From contig NZ_JAUNTO010000010.1 of assembly GCF_030538655.1 (NCBI RefSeq), positions 1 to 64,000 on the forward strand: a DNA stretch of 64,000 nt, read 5' to 3'. Made by a program: the position numbers and the translations under genes. This document shows positions 8,891-18,528 of the stretch, one piece after another. This DNA is from Paracoccus sp. (in: a-proteobacteria). Its GTDB lineage: Bacteria > Pseudomonadota > Alphaproteobacteria > Rhodobacterales > Rhodobacteraceae. Under the pieces are notes generated by a model. It saw nothing but the letters and a program-made list of their open reading frames with translations, did not search any database and was not told the origin of the DNA. Position 1 is the stretch's first letter. Every line of letters begins with the position of its first letter.

Positions 8891-9638
8891 GCAACGCATC
8901 CTTATTCTGGGCGGCACGCTGGATGCCAGCGCCCTGGCCACGGCACTGGCTGAACGCGGGGCCGATGCGATGCTGTCCTATGCCGGGCGCACGCGCAACC
9001 CGCGCGCGCAGCCGCTGCCCATGCGCATCGGCGGCTTTGGCGGGGCGCAGGGGTTGGCCGATTACCTGCGGCGCGAAGGGATCACGCATCTGATCGACGC
9101 CACCCATCCCTTTGCCGCTGCGATCAGCCGCAATGCGGTGGCGGCGGCGCAGATCACCCAGACGCCGCTGATCGCGCTGACCCGCCCGCCCTGGCAGCCC
9201 GGCCCCGGTGACAACTGGCGCATCGTGCCCGACATCGCCGCCGCCGTCGCCGCGCTGAGCGGGCCACCCCGGCGCGTGATGCTGGCGCTTGGGCGGATGC
9301 ATCTGCCCGAATTCGCCGCGCAGCCGCAGCACCATTATCTGCTGCGGCTGGTCGATGCGCCCGATCAGCCGCCGCCCCTGCCCCACCATCAGATCATCGT
9401 GGATCGCGGACCATTCACCGTGGCGGGTGATCTGGCGCGGATGCGCGACCACGGCACGGAAATCATCGTGGCCAAGAATGCCGGTGGCCGTGGCGCGGAT
9501 GCGAAACTGGCGGCGGCGCGGGCGCTGCGCCTGCCGGTGATCCTGATCGACCGCCCCGTCCTGCCACCGCGCCCGCAGGCGGTCAGCGTGGCCGAGGTGC
9601 TGGCGTGGCTGGATCATCCCGCCGACCTTGGGGTGTAA
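8889..9638 (+). CDS. cobK: precorrin-6A reductase
   Basis: CobK reduces precorrin-6A with NADPH to dihydro-precorrin-6 (precorrin-6B). The 249-residue product has the family N-terminus ILILGGTLDASALATAL, the HLIDATHPFAAAISRNA segment near residue 75, and MLALGRMHLPEF and VAKNAGGRGADAKLAAA further on. It is the only plus-strand gene among the minus-strand cob genes from cobW to cobB. Its ATG overlaps the cobL ATG (CATG) and its 3' end overlaps the cobJ end by 25 bases. I see no strong ribosome binding site, and any promoter must lie inside cobL. Confidence 0.94.
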   Translation: MQRILILGGTLDASALATALAERGADAMLSYAGRTRNPRAQPLPMRIGGFGGAQGLADYLRREGITHLIDATHPFAAAISRNAVAAAQITQTPLIALTRPPWQPGPGDNWRIVPDIAAAVAALSGPPRRVMLALGRMHLPEFAAQPQHHYLLRLVDAPDQPPPLPHHQIIVDRGPFTVAGDLARMRDHGTEIIVAKNAGGRGADAKLAAARALRLPVILIDRPVLPPRPQAVSVAEVLAWLDHPADLGV

Positions 9639-10354
9639 AGCCAGCGGCCCACCATCCGCGTCTGCGACGACCCGACGATGACCATGGTGCGCATATCGGC
9701 CATCTCGGGGCGTGCCTCGGTCAAGGGAACCACGCGCAATTCCTCGTCCGGGGTGGTCACGGCGCGGGCGAACAGCACCGGGCGGGCGTCGGCGCATTCA
9801 TCGCGCAGCACCTCCAGCGCGCGGGCAAAGCCTTGGGGGCGGGATTTCGAACGGGGGTTATAGAACGCCATGGCGAAATCAGCCTGCGCCGCCAGCCGCA
9901 ACCGGCGTTCGATCAGCGCCCAGGGCTTCAGATTGTCCGACAGGTTGATGGCGCAGAAATCATGGCCCAAAGGCGCACCGGCCCGCGCCGCCGCCGCCAG
10001 CATGGCGGTGATGCCGGGCAGCACCCGCACATCCAGATCGCGCCAGTCCACCGGGCCGCGCTCGACCGCCTCGAACACGGCAGAGGCCATGGCAAAGACC
10101 CCCGGATCGCCCGAGGACACCACCACCACCCGCGCCCCATCCGCCGCCAGTTGCAGGGCGTGGGCAGCACGGTCCAGTTCCACCCGGTTATCGGTCGCGT
10201 GCAGGCGCAGCCCGTCGCGCGGGGCCACGCGGGCCACATAGGGGATATAGCCGATCACATCCGTCGCCGCCGCCAGTGCCCCGGCCACCTGCGGCGTGAC
10301 CAGCGCCTCATCCCCCGGCCCAAGACCGGCGATGGCGACCCAGCCCCCGCTCAT
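9614..10354 (-). CDS. cobJ: precorrin-3B C17-methyltransferase
   Basis: CobJ methylates C17 of precorrin-3B and contracts the ring, giving precorrin-4. The 246-residue protein has VAIAGLGPGDEALVTPQV at the N-terminus, VVVSSGDPGVFAMASAV near residue 80 (SAM-binding GDPG), VLPGITAMLAAAARAGAPLGHDF, and the AFYNPRSKSRP segment diagnostic of CobJ/CbiH. The ATG overlaps the cobI stop as ATGA. The next minus-strand gene, cobL, begins about 720 bases further on, across cobK. Confidence 0.95.
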   Translation of the reverse strand: MSGGWVAIAGLGPGDEALVTPQVAGALAAATDVIGYIPYVARVAPRDGLRLHATDNRVELDRAAHALQLAADGARVVVVSSGDPGVFAMASAVFEAVERGPVDWRDLDVRVLPGITAMLAAAARAGAPLGHDFCAINLSDNLKPWALIERRLRLAAQADFAMAFYNPRSKSRPQGFARALEVLRDECADARPVLFARAVTTPDEELRVVPLTEARPEMADMRTMVIVGSSQTRMVGRWLYTPRSAG

Positions 10355-11091
10355 GGCCGCCGCCCCTGACCATGGATCAGCAGGATCGAGAAATAGGGCG
10401 CCACGCCATCAACCTGCGCCAGCGGGCGCACGGTCTGACCGGGCATTTGGGCGTATTCGATCAGCCAGGCCTGATCCATCCGCCCCGCCGCCACGATGGC
10501 GCGGCGCAGCTTGGGCAGGTTGCGGCCGATCTTCATCACCACCAGCGCATCGGTATCGGCGATACGGCGGGTCAGTTCAGCTTCGGGCATGGTGCCCATG
10601 GCGACGGTCAGCACATCGTCGCCCCATGTGATCGGCTGGCCGGTCGCCGTCCACGCCCCCGACATGCCGGTGATGCCCGGCACCACCTGCACCGGCACCA
10701 GATCGCGCAGCCGGGTATAAAGATGCATGAACGAGCCGTAAAAGAACGGGTCGCCCTCGCACAGCACCACCACATCCGCGCCGGATCGCGCCAGTTCCGC
10801 CAGCCGCTGCGCACAATCGGCATAGAACGCGGCCAAGGCGGCGTTATAGCGTGGATCGCTGACCGGGATTTCCGTCGTCACCGGGTATTCCATCGGATGT
10901 TCGGTCGCGCCCGCGTCCAGCATCCCCTCGACAATCCGCCGCGCCTGACCCATGGCTCCGGCCTTGCGGAAATAGGCGACATGGCGCGCGCCCCGGATCA
11001 GGCGATCGGCGCGCACGCTCATCAGATCGGCGGCGCCGGGGCCAAGGCCGACGCCGTGGATGGTGCCGTGAGTCATAACTGCGACGCTCAT
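10351..11091 (-). CDS. cobI: precorrin-2 C20-methyltransferase
   Basis: CobI methylates C20 of precorrin-2, giving precorrin-3A and committing it to cobalamin. The 246-residue protein carries GVGLGPGAADLMSVRA, VVLCEGDPFFYGSFMHL near residue 100, VVPGITGMSGAWTATG and a C-terminal YFSILLIHG, all typical of CobI/CbiL. I prefer the ATG at 11091 because it overlaps the cobH stop as ATGA; the ATG at 11076 is an alternative. The stop overlaps the cobJ start. Confidence 0.95.
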   Translation of the reverse strand: MSVAVMTHGTIHGVGLGPGAADLMSVRADRLIRGARHVAYFRKAGAMGQARRIVEGMLDAGATEHPMEYPVTTEIPVSDPRYNAALAAFYADCAQRLAELARSGADVVVLCEGDPFFYGSFMHLYTRLRDLVPVQVVPGITGMSGAWTATGQPITWGDDVLTVAMGTMPEAELTRRIADTDALVVMKIGRNLPKLRRAIVAAGRMDQAWLIEYAQMPGQTVRPLAQVDGVAPYFSILLIHGQGRRP

Positions 11092-11717
11092 TCGGCGCGG
11101 CTCGCCAATGCGTTGATCGCGGCCACGGTGATGGCGCTGCCACCCAGACGCCCGCGCACGATGCAGCAGGGCACCGGCTGCGCATCCCACAGCGCATCCT
11201 TGGATTCCGCTGCGCCCACGAACCCGACCGGACAGCCGATGATGGCGGCCGGGCGCGGACAGACCGGATCTTCCAGCATGTTCAGCAGGTGAAACAGCGC
11301 GGTCGGCGCATTGCCGATGGCGACCAGTGCACCCGCCAGATACGGACGCCACAGCTCCAGCGCCGCCGCCGACCGGGTGTTGCCCATCTGCGCGGCCAGA
11401 CCGGGCACGGCGGGATCGTGCAGCGTGCAGATGACGCGGTTGTCGGCGGGCAGGCGCGGCCGCGTCACCCCTTCGGACACCATGCGCGCATCGCACAGGA
11501 TCGGCGCACCGGCCTGCAAGGCCCCCCGCGCCACCGCCACAAAGCCCGGCGACAGGAACACATCGCGTTCCAGCCCGACCAGACCGGCGGCGTGGATCAT
11601 GCGCACCACCACCTGTTCGGCATCCGCGTCAAAGCGCGCCAGATCGGCCTCGGCCCGGATGGTGGCAAAGGACTGGCGATAGATGGCCGCGCCATCGGTT
11701 TCGTAGGTGTAAGGCAT
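11088..11717 (-). CDS. cobH: precorrin-8X methylmutase
   Basis: CobH moves the methyl group from C11 to C12 of precorrin-8x, giving hydrogenobyrinate. The 209-residue protein matches the family over its whole length. The catalytic histidine is in VVRMIHAAG (residue 42), and the IIGCPVGFVGAAESKDAL and PCCIVRGRLGGSAI motifs are intact. Its ATG overlaps the cobG stop by one base (TGATG), and its stop overlaps cobI. Confidence 0.96.
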   Translation of the reverse strand: MPYTYETDGAAIYRQSFATIRAEADLARFDADAEQVVVRMIHAAGLVGLERDVFLSPGFVAVARGALQAGAPILCDARMVSEGVTRPRLPADNRVICTLHDPAVPGLAAQMGNTRSAAALELWRPYLAGALVAIGNAPTALFHLLNMLEDPVCPRPAAIIGCPVGFVGAAESKDALWDAQPVPCCIVRGRLGGSAITVAAINALASRAE

Positions 11718-12850
11718 CAGTCATCTCCGAAACGGGCAAGCACTTGGTCGGGCGTCAGACCCGTTTCCACGGGCGGATCGCATGGGCGGGCGTTGAAGGC
11801 CAGATCGAACGCGCCGTCGCGGCCCGTTAAAACGACATCGGCGGCGCGGGTGCGGGCGCAGCCCTTGGCGCAGCCCGACACATGCAGCCGCCCCTGAATA
11901 TGCGGCGCCAGCGCCAGCGCCATACCACGGGTTTCCACGCTGGCCTGCGGGCAAAAGGGCGCACCGGCGCAGGCATCCACGCGCATCGCGGCGGCACCGG
12001 GGGCGGCGAACAACCCGAACGGCATCGGCCCGGCATTGACGGCCGCTTCCAGCACCATGATGCGCCAGGGTGTGATCCGCAGCCCCAGGCAGACGCTGCG
12101 CGACATCATCGGGTTCAGCAGTTCAGCCTCGATCTGGCCAAAGGCCGCGCCGATGGCCAGTCCGGCAGACGTTTGCCCCGGCACCATGGTCGGGCGTGGC
12201 AGGTGCGGGCGCGCGCCGGTATCGGCCCATGCGGGCAGCGCGGCACAGTGGCGCGCCATGCGCCCCGCCCCGTCGCCGCCACTGTCCACGAACCAGCGGG
12301 CCAGCGCGATCAGAGCATCCACCTCGGCCCCTTTGGTCAGGGTGCAGCCGGTGGCGCGGCCATCGGCGCGCAGAATCAGATCGCCGTTTTCGCCGCGTTC
12401 GATACGAAAATCCGCCGAATCCTGCGTCAGAATCGGCGCGGGTCCGGCATCCACGGCAAAACCCACCTTGGCGGGCAGGCGCGGCAGTTCCGCCAGACGC
12501 GCCATCAATTCGGTCGAGATGCGTTCGCTGTCATCCCCCGCCACCCAGTCGGGCGCGGTCAGGATGTTGCGGCGCATCTCGGTTTCAACATCCGGGTCCA
12601 GCAGGTCCAGTTCGGCCAGCGTATCCTGTAACTGCGCCAGCTGGTCGGGCCGAACGCCGCGGATCTGCAAATTGGCACGGCTGGTCAGGTCGATCAGCCC
12701 GGCACCATGCGTCCGCGCCGCCACCGTCAGCCAGCGCGCCTGCCGCCGCGACAGCCGCGCCAGACGCGGGCGCACCCGCACCACCAGCCCGTCACCCGAT
12801 TCCATCGGTCGCAACGCGCCGGGGCACCAGCCCTTGACCACGCCGTTCAT
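11717..12850 (-). CDS. cobG: precorrin-3B synthase, oxygen-dependent
   Basis: CobG is the iron-sulfur monooxygenase that converts precorrin-3A to precorrin-3B and marks the aerobic pathway. The 377-residue protein is related to sulfite/nitrite reductases: an N-terminal [12 protein letters not shown] segment and C-terminal cluster cysteines in CAGAPFC and [10 protein letters not shown]. It is shorter than the 459-residue Pseudomonas denitrificans CobG. The ATG at 12850 overlaps the cobN stop as ATGA and is preferred over an in-frame codon at 12892 inside cobN. Confidence 0.9.
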   Translation of the reverse strand: MNGVVKGWCPGALRPMESGDGLVVRVRPRLARLSRRQARWLTVAARTHGAGLIDLTSRANLQIRGVRPDQLAQLQDTLAELDLLDPDVETEMRRNILTAPDWVAGDDSERISTELMARLAELPRLPAKVGFAVDAGPAPILTQDSADFRIERGENGDLILRADGRATGCTLTKGAEVDALIALARWFVDSGGDGAGRMARHCAALPAWADTGARPHLPRPTMVPGQTSAGLAIGAAFGQIEAELLNPMMSRSVCLGLRITPWRIMVLEAAVNAGPMPFGLFAAPGAAAMRVDACAGAPFCPQASVETRGMALALAPHIQGRLHVSGCAKGCARTRAADVVLTGRDGAFDLAFNARPCDPPVETGLTPDQVLARFGDD

Positions 12851-15800
12851 CCCGCAAGCCCCGCAATGACCGAGTTGCGGCGCGTCTGCCACAGCCCGGC
12901 ATCATACAAGGCCGCAAAGCGCGCCCGCATCGCGGCCAAAGCCTGCGGATTGGCCTGTTCCAGAAAGGCAAGGATATCAGGATCGCCCAAGGTGGCCTCG
13001 TGATACAGATCGAACAGATGCGGCGACACCGCCCCCGCCAAATGCGCAAAAGCGGCAAGATGTTCAAGCGTCGCCGCAATTTCCGCCGCGCCGCGAAACC
13101 CGTGCGGGATCATGCTGCGCAGCCAGGCCGGATTGGCGGCGCGGGCGCGGGTGACGCGGGCGATTTCCTCGGTCAAGGTGCGGGCGCGGGGGGCGGCGGG
13201 GTCGCGCGCATCCAGATGATACAATGCCGCCTGCCCGCCCGTCAGCGCCTGTGCCGCAGCAAAACCCGCCTCGTGCCCGGCATAATCGGCGGCCAGCAGC
13301 AGGTCGGTTTCGGGCAAATCCTGAATGTGGACAAAAGCCTGCGCCGATGCCACCCGCGCACGGATGCCCTGGGGGTCCGCCGCCGCGCCCTCGACCGGCC
13401 AACTGGACGCCGCCAGCCACGCCGCCCCTGCCTGGGCGCGGCCCGCATCGGTGTAATCCTCGGTGGCATCGCCCAGCCCCAGGCCATAGGTCCCCGGCGC
13501 GGGGCCATAGACGCGCGGGCCGGGCGCACGGGCATAGGGGTTCCAGTCGGCTGCTTCGTCCCGCGCGGCCAAAGCGCGCACCGCCTGCTCAAACAATGCC
13601 GCCAATTGCGGAAACACATCACGAAACAGGCCGGATACACGCAGCGTCACATCCAGCCGGGGCCGGTCCAGTTCCGCAAGCGGCAGGATTTCCACGCCCG
13701 ACACCCGTTCCGACCCCTCATCCCAGACCGGGCGCGCGCCGATCAGATGCAAGGCCATGGCAAATTCCTCGCCCGCGGTGCGCATGGTGGCACTGCCCCA
13801 CAGATCGACGATCAGCGCGCGCGGCCAGTCGCCGTGGTCTTGCAGATGCCGCCGCACCAGTTCGTCGGCCAGCCGCACAGCCTGCGCATGGGCCGACCGG
13901 CTGGGCACGCCACGCGGATCGACGGAAAACAGGTTACGCCCGGTCGGCACCACATCGCTGCGCCCCCGGTGCGGCGAACCAGACGGCCCTGCTGCCACCC
14001 GCCGCCCGGCCAAGGCGGCGCGCAGGCCCTCGGCCTCGCCGGGTGCCGCGCCGTAGATATGCAGGCCCTGCCCGAACTGGCTGTCCTTTACGTCGCAGAC
14101 GAAACGGTCGATCCGGGTGATGGCCTCCGTCAGATCAGCCGCCGCGTCCAGTGCCAGATCATCGGCAAGGCCCACCGCCTCGGCCTCGGCGCGGATGTCG
14201 GCTTGCAGCCGGTCGCGGCGCGCCGGGTCCAGCCCGTCGGCGTTCGAGAACTCGTCCAGCAGCGATTCCAGCCGCCACAGGCCCGCGCCCTGCCCCGCCG
14301 TGACCTGCGGCGGCGGGATATGGCCCAAGGTCACCGCGCCGATGCGGCGTTTCGCCTGCGCCGCCTCGCCGGGGTCGTTGACGATAAAGGGATAGATCAC
14401 CGGCAGACCGCCACTCAGCGCCTGTGGCCAGCAATTGCCCGACAGCGCCACCGATTTGCCCGGCAGCCATTCCAGCGTGCCATGCGCGCCGATATGGATG
14501 ATGGCATCGGTGCGGCTGCGCAACCACAGGTAAAAGGCGACATAAGCATGACGCGGCGCGCGGGTCAGATCGTGATATTCGGCATCGCGCGCCTGCGGAC
14601 GGCCGCGTTCGGGTTGCAGCGCGACCATCGCCCGCCCTGCGGGGATGGCGGCAAAGTGGAAAGCCCCGTCACGGCAATCGGGATCATCTTCGGGTTCGCC
14701 CCAGACCGCCGCCAGATCATCGCGCAACGCCTGCGGCAAACCGGCCAGCGCGGCGCGGTATTCGGCCAGCGGCCAGGTGATGCGCGCCTTGGCCAGCCCC
14801 GACAGATCGCCAGGGTCGGTTACGTCATAGCCCTGCCCGGCCAGATCACGCAGGATCGCGCGGGCCGATGCCGGCGCATCCAGCCCCACCGCATGGGCCA
14901 TGTTCCAGCCCTTGCCGGGATAGGTGGACAGGATCAGCGCCGGTCGCCGCTGGCCCGGCGGGACAGCCAGCCGCAGCCAGCCGGTGACGCGATCCGCAAT
15001 CGCCACGATGCAGGCGGGGTCAGGGTGATGTTCTGCGCGGGCGAACTCCAGCGCGGCATCGCGCGGGGCCAGCCCCTTAAAGCTGGCCACCCCGGCAAAG
15101 ATGCGACCATCCACCTCGGGCAAAACCACATGCATGGCCAGATCGGCGGGCGACAACCCGCGCGCCGCGATCTGCCAACGGTCGCGGTCATTGGTCGCCA
15201 GCGCGATCTGAAACACCGGGGCGGGACCATCCAGCGGGGTCGCCCCATCATCACCGCGCGCCGAAAAGGCGGTGGCGTTGATGATTGCGACAGGGTTCAG
15301 GGCCGCAACCTGATCCGCCAGCCATGCGCGCGCCTGCGGTTGTTTCAGAGACGGCACAAACAGCGACAACACCGCATAGTTGCGCGATTCCAGTTCCGCC
15401 GTCAGCGCGGCAAAAGGGGCGGTGTCGGCGGCGGCCAGATAGGCGCGGTAGAACACCAGCAGGATCAGCGGTTTGCCGGATGGCGCAGGGTCGATCACAC
15501 CACGATCCGGGTGCCAGCCGCCAAATTCAGGCAGCGCGGGCACAGATGCCGCCTGCCCCCCGGCCAGCAGGGTCAGCGCGGCGCGGGCGGCCTCGGCCCC
15601 GCCTGCCTCGCACAGACGGGAAAGCGCGCGCAGGGTCGGCACCGGCAGGGTGGACACCGCATCAAGCTGTGGATCAGGGCGGCCATCAGCGGGCAGCACC
15701 GCCAGCGCGATATTGTGTTCCACAGCCAAGGCCCGCACCACCTGCAAGCCATAGGCCCAATAGGATTGCCCCCCGATCAGCCGGATCAGGATCGCCCGCG

Positions 15801-16029
15801 CATGGGCCAGCACCGTATCGGCATAGGTATCGACCGACAGCGGATGCGCCAGCACCGACAGGTTCAGCAGCCGCGTGGACGGCAGCCCCGACCCCTGCCA
15901 GCCTGCCGCGAAAGCCCCCAGATCGCTGTCGGAATAGGACAGCACCACCAGATCGGCGGGGGTTTGCCCCGGATCGGTGGGAACCGCCGTTTCCTCAAGC
16001 CCGTGGCTTTCGCGAAAGACGACATGCAT
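12847..16029 (-). CDS. cobN: cobaltochelatase, large subunit CobN
   Basis: CobN is the large, corrin- and cobalt-binding subunit of the aerobic chelatase that, with CobS and CobT and ATP, inserts cobalt into hydrogenobyrinate a,c-diamide. The 1060-residue protein shows the CobN/Mg-chelatase BchH motifs [47 protein letters not shown] and [13 protein letters not shown]. It is about 200 residues shorter than P. denitrificans CobN. The chosen ATG at 16029 gives [14 protein letters not shown] and lies 7 bases after the cobW stop. cobS and cobT are not in this window. Confidence 0.95.
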   Translation of the reverse strand: MHVVFRESHGLEETAVPTDPGQTPADLVVLSYSDSDLGAFAAGWQGSGLPSTRLLNLSVLAHPLSVDTYADTVLAHARAILIRLIGGQSYWAYGLQVVRALAVEHNIALAVLPADGRPDPQLDAVSTLPVPTLRALSRLCEAGGAEAARAALTLLAGGQAASVPALPEFGGWHPDRGVIDPAPSGKPLILLVFYRAYLAAADTAPFAALTAELESRNYAVLSLFVPSLKQPQARAWLADQVAALNPVAIINATAFSARGDDGATPLDGPAPVFQIALATNDRDRWQIAARGLSPADLAMHVVLPEVDGRIFAGVASFKGLAPRDAALEFARAEHHPDPACIVAIADRVTGWLRLAVPPGQRRPALILSTYPGKGWNMAHAVGLDAPASARAILRDLAGQGYDVTDPGDLSGLAKARITWPLAEYRAALAGLPQALRDDLAAVWGEPEDDPDCRDGAFHFAAIPAGRAMVALQPERGRPQARDAEYHDLTRAPRHAYVAFYLWLRSRTDAIIHIGAHGTLEWLPGKSVALSGNCWPQALSGGLPVIYPFIVNDPGEAAQAKRRIGAVTLGHIPPPQVTAGQGAGLWRLESLLDEFSNADGLDPARRDRLQADIRAEAEAVGLADDLALDAAADLTEAITRIDRFVCDVKDSQFGQGLHIYGAAPGEAEGLRAALAGRRVAAGPSGSPHRGRSDVVPTGRNLFSVDPRGVPSRSAHAQAVRLADELVRRHLQDHGDWPRALIVDLWGSATMRTAGEEFAMALHLIGARPVWDEGSERVSGVEILPLAELDRPRLDVTLRVSGLFRDVFPQLAALFEQAVRALAARDEAADWNPYARAPGPRVYGPAPGTYGLGLGDATEDYTDAGRAQAGAAWLAASSWPVEGAAADPQGIRARVASAQAFVHIQDLPETDLLLAADYAGHEAGFAAAQALTGGQAALYHLDARDPAAPRARTLTEEIARVTRARAANPAWLRSMIPHGFRGAAEIAATLEHLAAFAHLAGAVSPHLFDLYHEATLGDPDILAFLEQANPQALAAMRARFAALYDAGLWQTRRNSVIAGLAG

Positions 16030-16036
16030 GGGCGGG

Positions 16037-17074
16037 TCAGGCCCCCAGCCCGGCGCGGATCGCGGCCTCGTCCACGCGGTCATGTTCGGCGATCACCACC
16101 AGCCGGGTGCGGCGCGGTTCATCGGCCGCCCAGGGCCGGTCAAACTGATAGCGGATGCGCGATCCGACCGCCTGCACCAACAGCCGCATCGGCTTGCCGG
16201 TGACGGCGGCATAGCCCTTGACCCGCAAAATATCGCGGGCGCGGGCCAGATCCTCGATGCGGCGGGTCAGATCGGCGGGATCGGCGATTTCGCCCATCTC
16301 GACCACCACGGTGTCGAAATCGTCGTGTTCGTGATCGTCATGGCCATCGTGATGGCTGGGACGAGCGTCCAGATCATCCTCGGCCGCGGCACCAAGGCCC
16401 AGCAGAACACGCGGATCGGCGGCGCCTTCGGCCACTTCGATCACCGGCACCTTGCGCTTCATTTCGGCGGCGATCACGGCGCGCGCCGCCACCACGCCAT
16501 CAGGACCGGCCAGATCGGGTTTGGTCAGCAGGATCAGGTCGGCGCAGGCGATCTGATCCTCGAACACCTCGGACAGCGGGGTTTCGTGGTCGATGCTGTC
16601 ATCGGCGGCGCGCTGCGCATCCACCGCCGCCACATCGGGGGCAAAGCGGCCCGCCGCCACCGCCTCGGCATCGGCCAGCGCCACCACACCGTCCACGGTG
16701 ATGCGCGACCGGATCGCGGGCCAGTCAAAGGCGCGCAGCAGCGGCTTGGGCAGGGCCAGACCGGATGTCTCGATCAGGATGTGGTCGGGACGCGGGTCCA
16801 GCGCCAGCAGCGCCTCGACCGTGGGGATAAAGTCATCGGCGACGGTGCAGCAGATACAGCCATTGGCCAGCTCGACGATGTTTTCCGCCGGGCAATCGGG
16901 GATGGCGCAGCCCTTCAGGATTTCGCCGTCGACGCCCAGCGTGCCGAATTCATTCACCACGACAGCCAGCCGCCGCCCGCCGGAATTGCGGATCAGATTG
17001 CTGATAAGCGTCGTCTTGCCTGAACCAAGAAAGCCGGTGACGACGGTAACGGGGACTTTGGACAGATCGGACAT
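16037..17074 (-). CDS. cobW: CobW G3E-family GTPase, metal chaperone
   Basis: A 345-residue G3E GTPase proposed to deliver cobalt to the cobaltochelatase. The Walker A motif GFLGSGKTT is at residues 14-22, the metal-site motif GCICCT at 72-77, and the guanine motif TKPD in LLTKPDLAG. A His/Asp-rich loop (HHDGHDDHEHDD, near residue 255) separates the GTPase from a C-terminal CobW_C domain (RDILRVKGYAAVTG). The ATG at 17074 has AGAGG upstream. It sits one base after the DUF1636 gene and just before cobN. Confidence 0.93.
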   Translation of the reverse strand: MSDLSKVPVTVVTGFLGSGKTTLISNLIRNSGGRRLAVVVNEFGTLGVDGEILKGCAIPDCPAENIVELANGCICCTVADDFIPTVEALLALDPRPDHILIETSGLALPKPLLRAFDWPAIRSRITVDGVVALADAEAVAAGRFAPDVAAVDAQRAADDSIDHETPLSEVFEDQIACADLILLTKPDLAGPDGVVAARAVIAAEMKRKVPVIEVAEGAADPRVLLGLGAAAEDDLDARPSHHDGHDDHEHDDFDTVVVEMGEIADPADLTRRIEDLARARDILRVKGYAAVTGKPMRLLVQAVGSRIRYQFDRPWAADEPRRTRLVVIAEHDRVDEAAIRAGLGA

Positions 17075-17075
17075 G

Positions 17076-17426
17076 TCAAACCTCTGGTGGGATACGGGCG
17101 ATGCAGTGTTTGCGAAACAGAACCGGGCGGGCACGCCATGGCACCAGCCCGTCAGGCGTATCGGCATAGGCGGCGGCACCGGCCAGCAGATCGGGCAGAT
17201 CCCGCGCCGGGTCGATGTCGCCGTAAACATAGGTCCAGCGCCCCGGCCCGCGCAGCGCAATGGTGCAGCCCCGGTTGCAGTTGGACAGGCAGTCCACGGC
17301 GGTCACGCGCACACCGGGCGGCGGCGCATCGGCCAGCGCCGCCAGCAGATCGGCACCCGGACGGGTTTCACCGGCAAAGCCGGGGGTCTTGCAGGTGGCA
17401 CAGACCAGAATTTCAACGCCGGACAT
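17076..17426 (-). CDS. DUF1636 family cysteine-rich protein, cobW partner
   Basis: A 116-residue protein of the DUF1636 family, a thioredoxin-like/2Fe-2S-ferredoxin-like fold often encoded beside cobW. Cysteines fall in CATCK near the N-terminus and in CLSNCNRGC near residue 45, a spacing suited to binding a metal or Fe-S cluster; a further cysteine is near the C-terminus. The ATG at 17426 removes a non-homologous N-terminal extension. It is the first gene after the riboswitch and one base from cobW, which suggests a shared role in cobalt handling. No biochemical function is assigned. Confidence 0.82.
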   Translation of the reverse strand: MSGVEILVCATCKTPGFAGETRPGADLLAALADAPPPGVRVTAVDCLSNCNRGCTIALRGPGRWTYVYGDIDPARDLPDLLAGAAAYADTPDGLVPWRARPVLFRKHCIARIPPEV

Positions 17427-17517
17427 GCGGCCCTCGGGGTCGGGGGACAAGGGGAACGATGGCGGGCGCCGCACAGGGAACGACCCGTCACCGGCACACC
17501 CCGTCCGGTTTGCGTCT

Positions 17518-17695
17518 TGCGCTGGCAGGTTTCCCGGCTTGCGGATTCAGGGGCGCATCTGCCCCAGCGGATCGTCGCCTTCCCAGCCGGATGGCCAGTG
17601 GCCCGAAGATCCTCTCCGGTCACGGTCGCGGGGGCGGCCCGGCTGCGGAGAAACCCCGCGCCTGTTCCCTTTCCACCTGTCTGCGACAGGTCATG
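17518..17695 (-). ncRNA. cobalamin riboswitch upstream of the main cob operon
   Basis: On the minus strand CAGGTGGAAAGGGAACAGG, GCCGCCCCCGCGACCGT (17622-17638), GCCACTGG, GGGAAGGCG and the B12 box GCAAGCCGGGAAACCTGCC (17523-17541) occur in order. It lies about 90 bases before the DUF1636 gene and should control DUF1636-cobW-cobN-cobG-cobH-cobI-cobJ. Confidence 0.92.
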
Positions 17696-17774
17696 CGCCA
17701 GCAATGTCTGCGCCGCCCCGCCGCCCAAGTCAAGCGCCGTCCACAGATTGGCGCCCACAGACGGGCAGGCGCGA

Positions 17775-18527
17775 TCAGCCCCCGCGCAAGGCGGACAGGC
17801 CGACGCCGGTGGCCTCAAACCCGCCATCCGCGGCGATCACCTGTCCGGTGACATAGGCGGCGGCATCAGAACACAAAAACCCGATCACCGCCGCGATTTC
17901 GCGTTCCGAGCCATAACGGTTCAGCGGAATCGCATCGTGATAGGCGGCGCGGATCTCGGGGGTATGCACCGCCAGCGCCAGCTTGGTGTCCACCGGCCCC
18001 GGCGCGACGCAATTGGCGCGGATACCGCGTTCGCCCAGCTCGGCCGCCTGCTGGCGGGTCAGGTGGATCACCGCCGCCTTGGACGTGCCATAAGCTACCC
18101 GCAGCGTCGAGGCACGCAGCCCGCTGATCGAGGCGATGTTGACGATGGCCCCGCGCCCGTCGCTCAGATGCGGAATCACCGCCTGCGAGGTCAGAAACAC
18201 GCCATCCAGATTGGTGTCCATCACTGTGCGCCAGGTCTGGAAATCGGTTTGCGCCATGGGCCGGAAATCGGCCACGCCAGCATTGTTCACCAGCGCATCG
18301 ACGGCGCCGAACGCCGCCACGACCTGCGCCACCATCGTCGCCACCTGATCCGGCTGCGACACGTCGCAGATGACCGGCAGCGCGCCGTCCAGCCCCTCGG
18401 CCGCCTGTGCCAGCGCCTCGGCGTCGCGGTCGATCATGGCGACGCGGCGGCCCTCGGCCAGAAACGCTTGGGTGGTGGCCAGGCCGATGCCGCGCGCGGC
18501 GCCGGTGACGATGGCGGTCAGGGTCAT
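17775..18527 (-). CDS. short-chain dehydrogenase/reductase (classical SDR)
   Basis: A 250-residue NAD(P)-dependent oxidoreductase with the cofactor motif TGAARGIG at residues 8-15, NNAG near residue 85, the catalytic serine in ASISG, and YGTSK near residue 146. The acidic residue after strand two (MIDRD) favours NAD. It starts one base after the dctM stop, so it is the last gene of the TRAP operon and probably oxidises or reduces the imported compound. Substrate is not evident. Confidence 0.88.
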   Translation of the reverse strand: MTLTAIVTGAARGIGLATTQAFLAEGRRVAMIDRDAEALAQAAEGLDGALPVICDVSQPDQVATMVAQVVAAFGAVDALVNNAGVADFRPMAQTDFQTWRTVMDTNLDGVFLTSQAVIPHLSDGRGAIVNIASISGLRASTLRVAYGTSKAAVIHLTRQQAAELGERGIRANCVAPGPVDTKLALAVHTPEIRAAYHDAIPLNRYGSEREIAAVIGFLCSDAAAYVTGQVIAADGGFEATGVGLSALRGG

Positions 18528-18528
18528 G

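Noticed and set aside
13000..16203. 1067-codon open frame on the plus strand across cobN
   Set aside because: It is antisense to a well-conserved cobN, has a His/Gln/Arg-rich composition typical of GC-rich antisense frames, and shows no domain.
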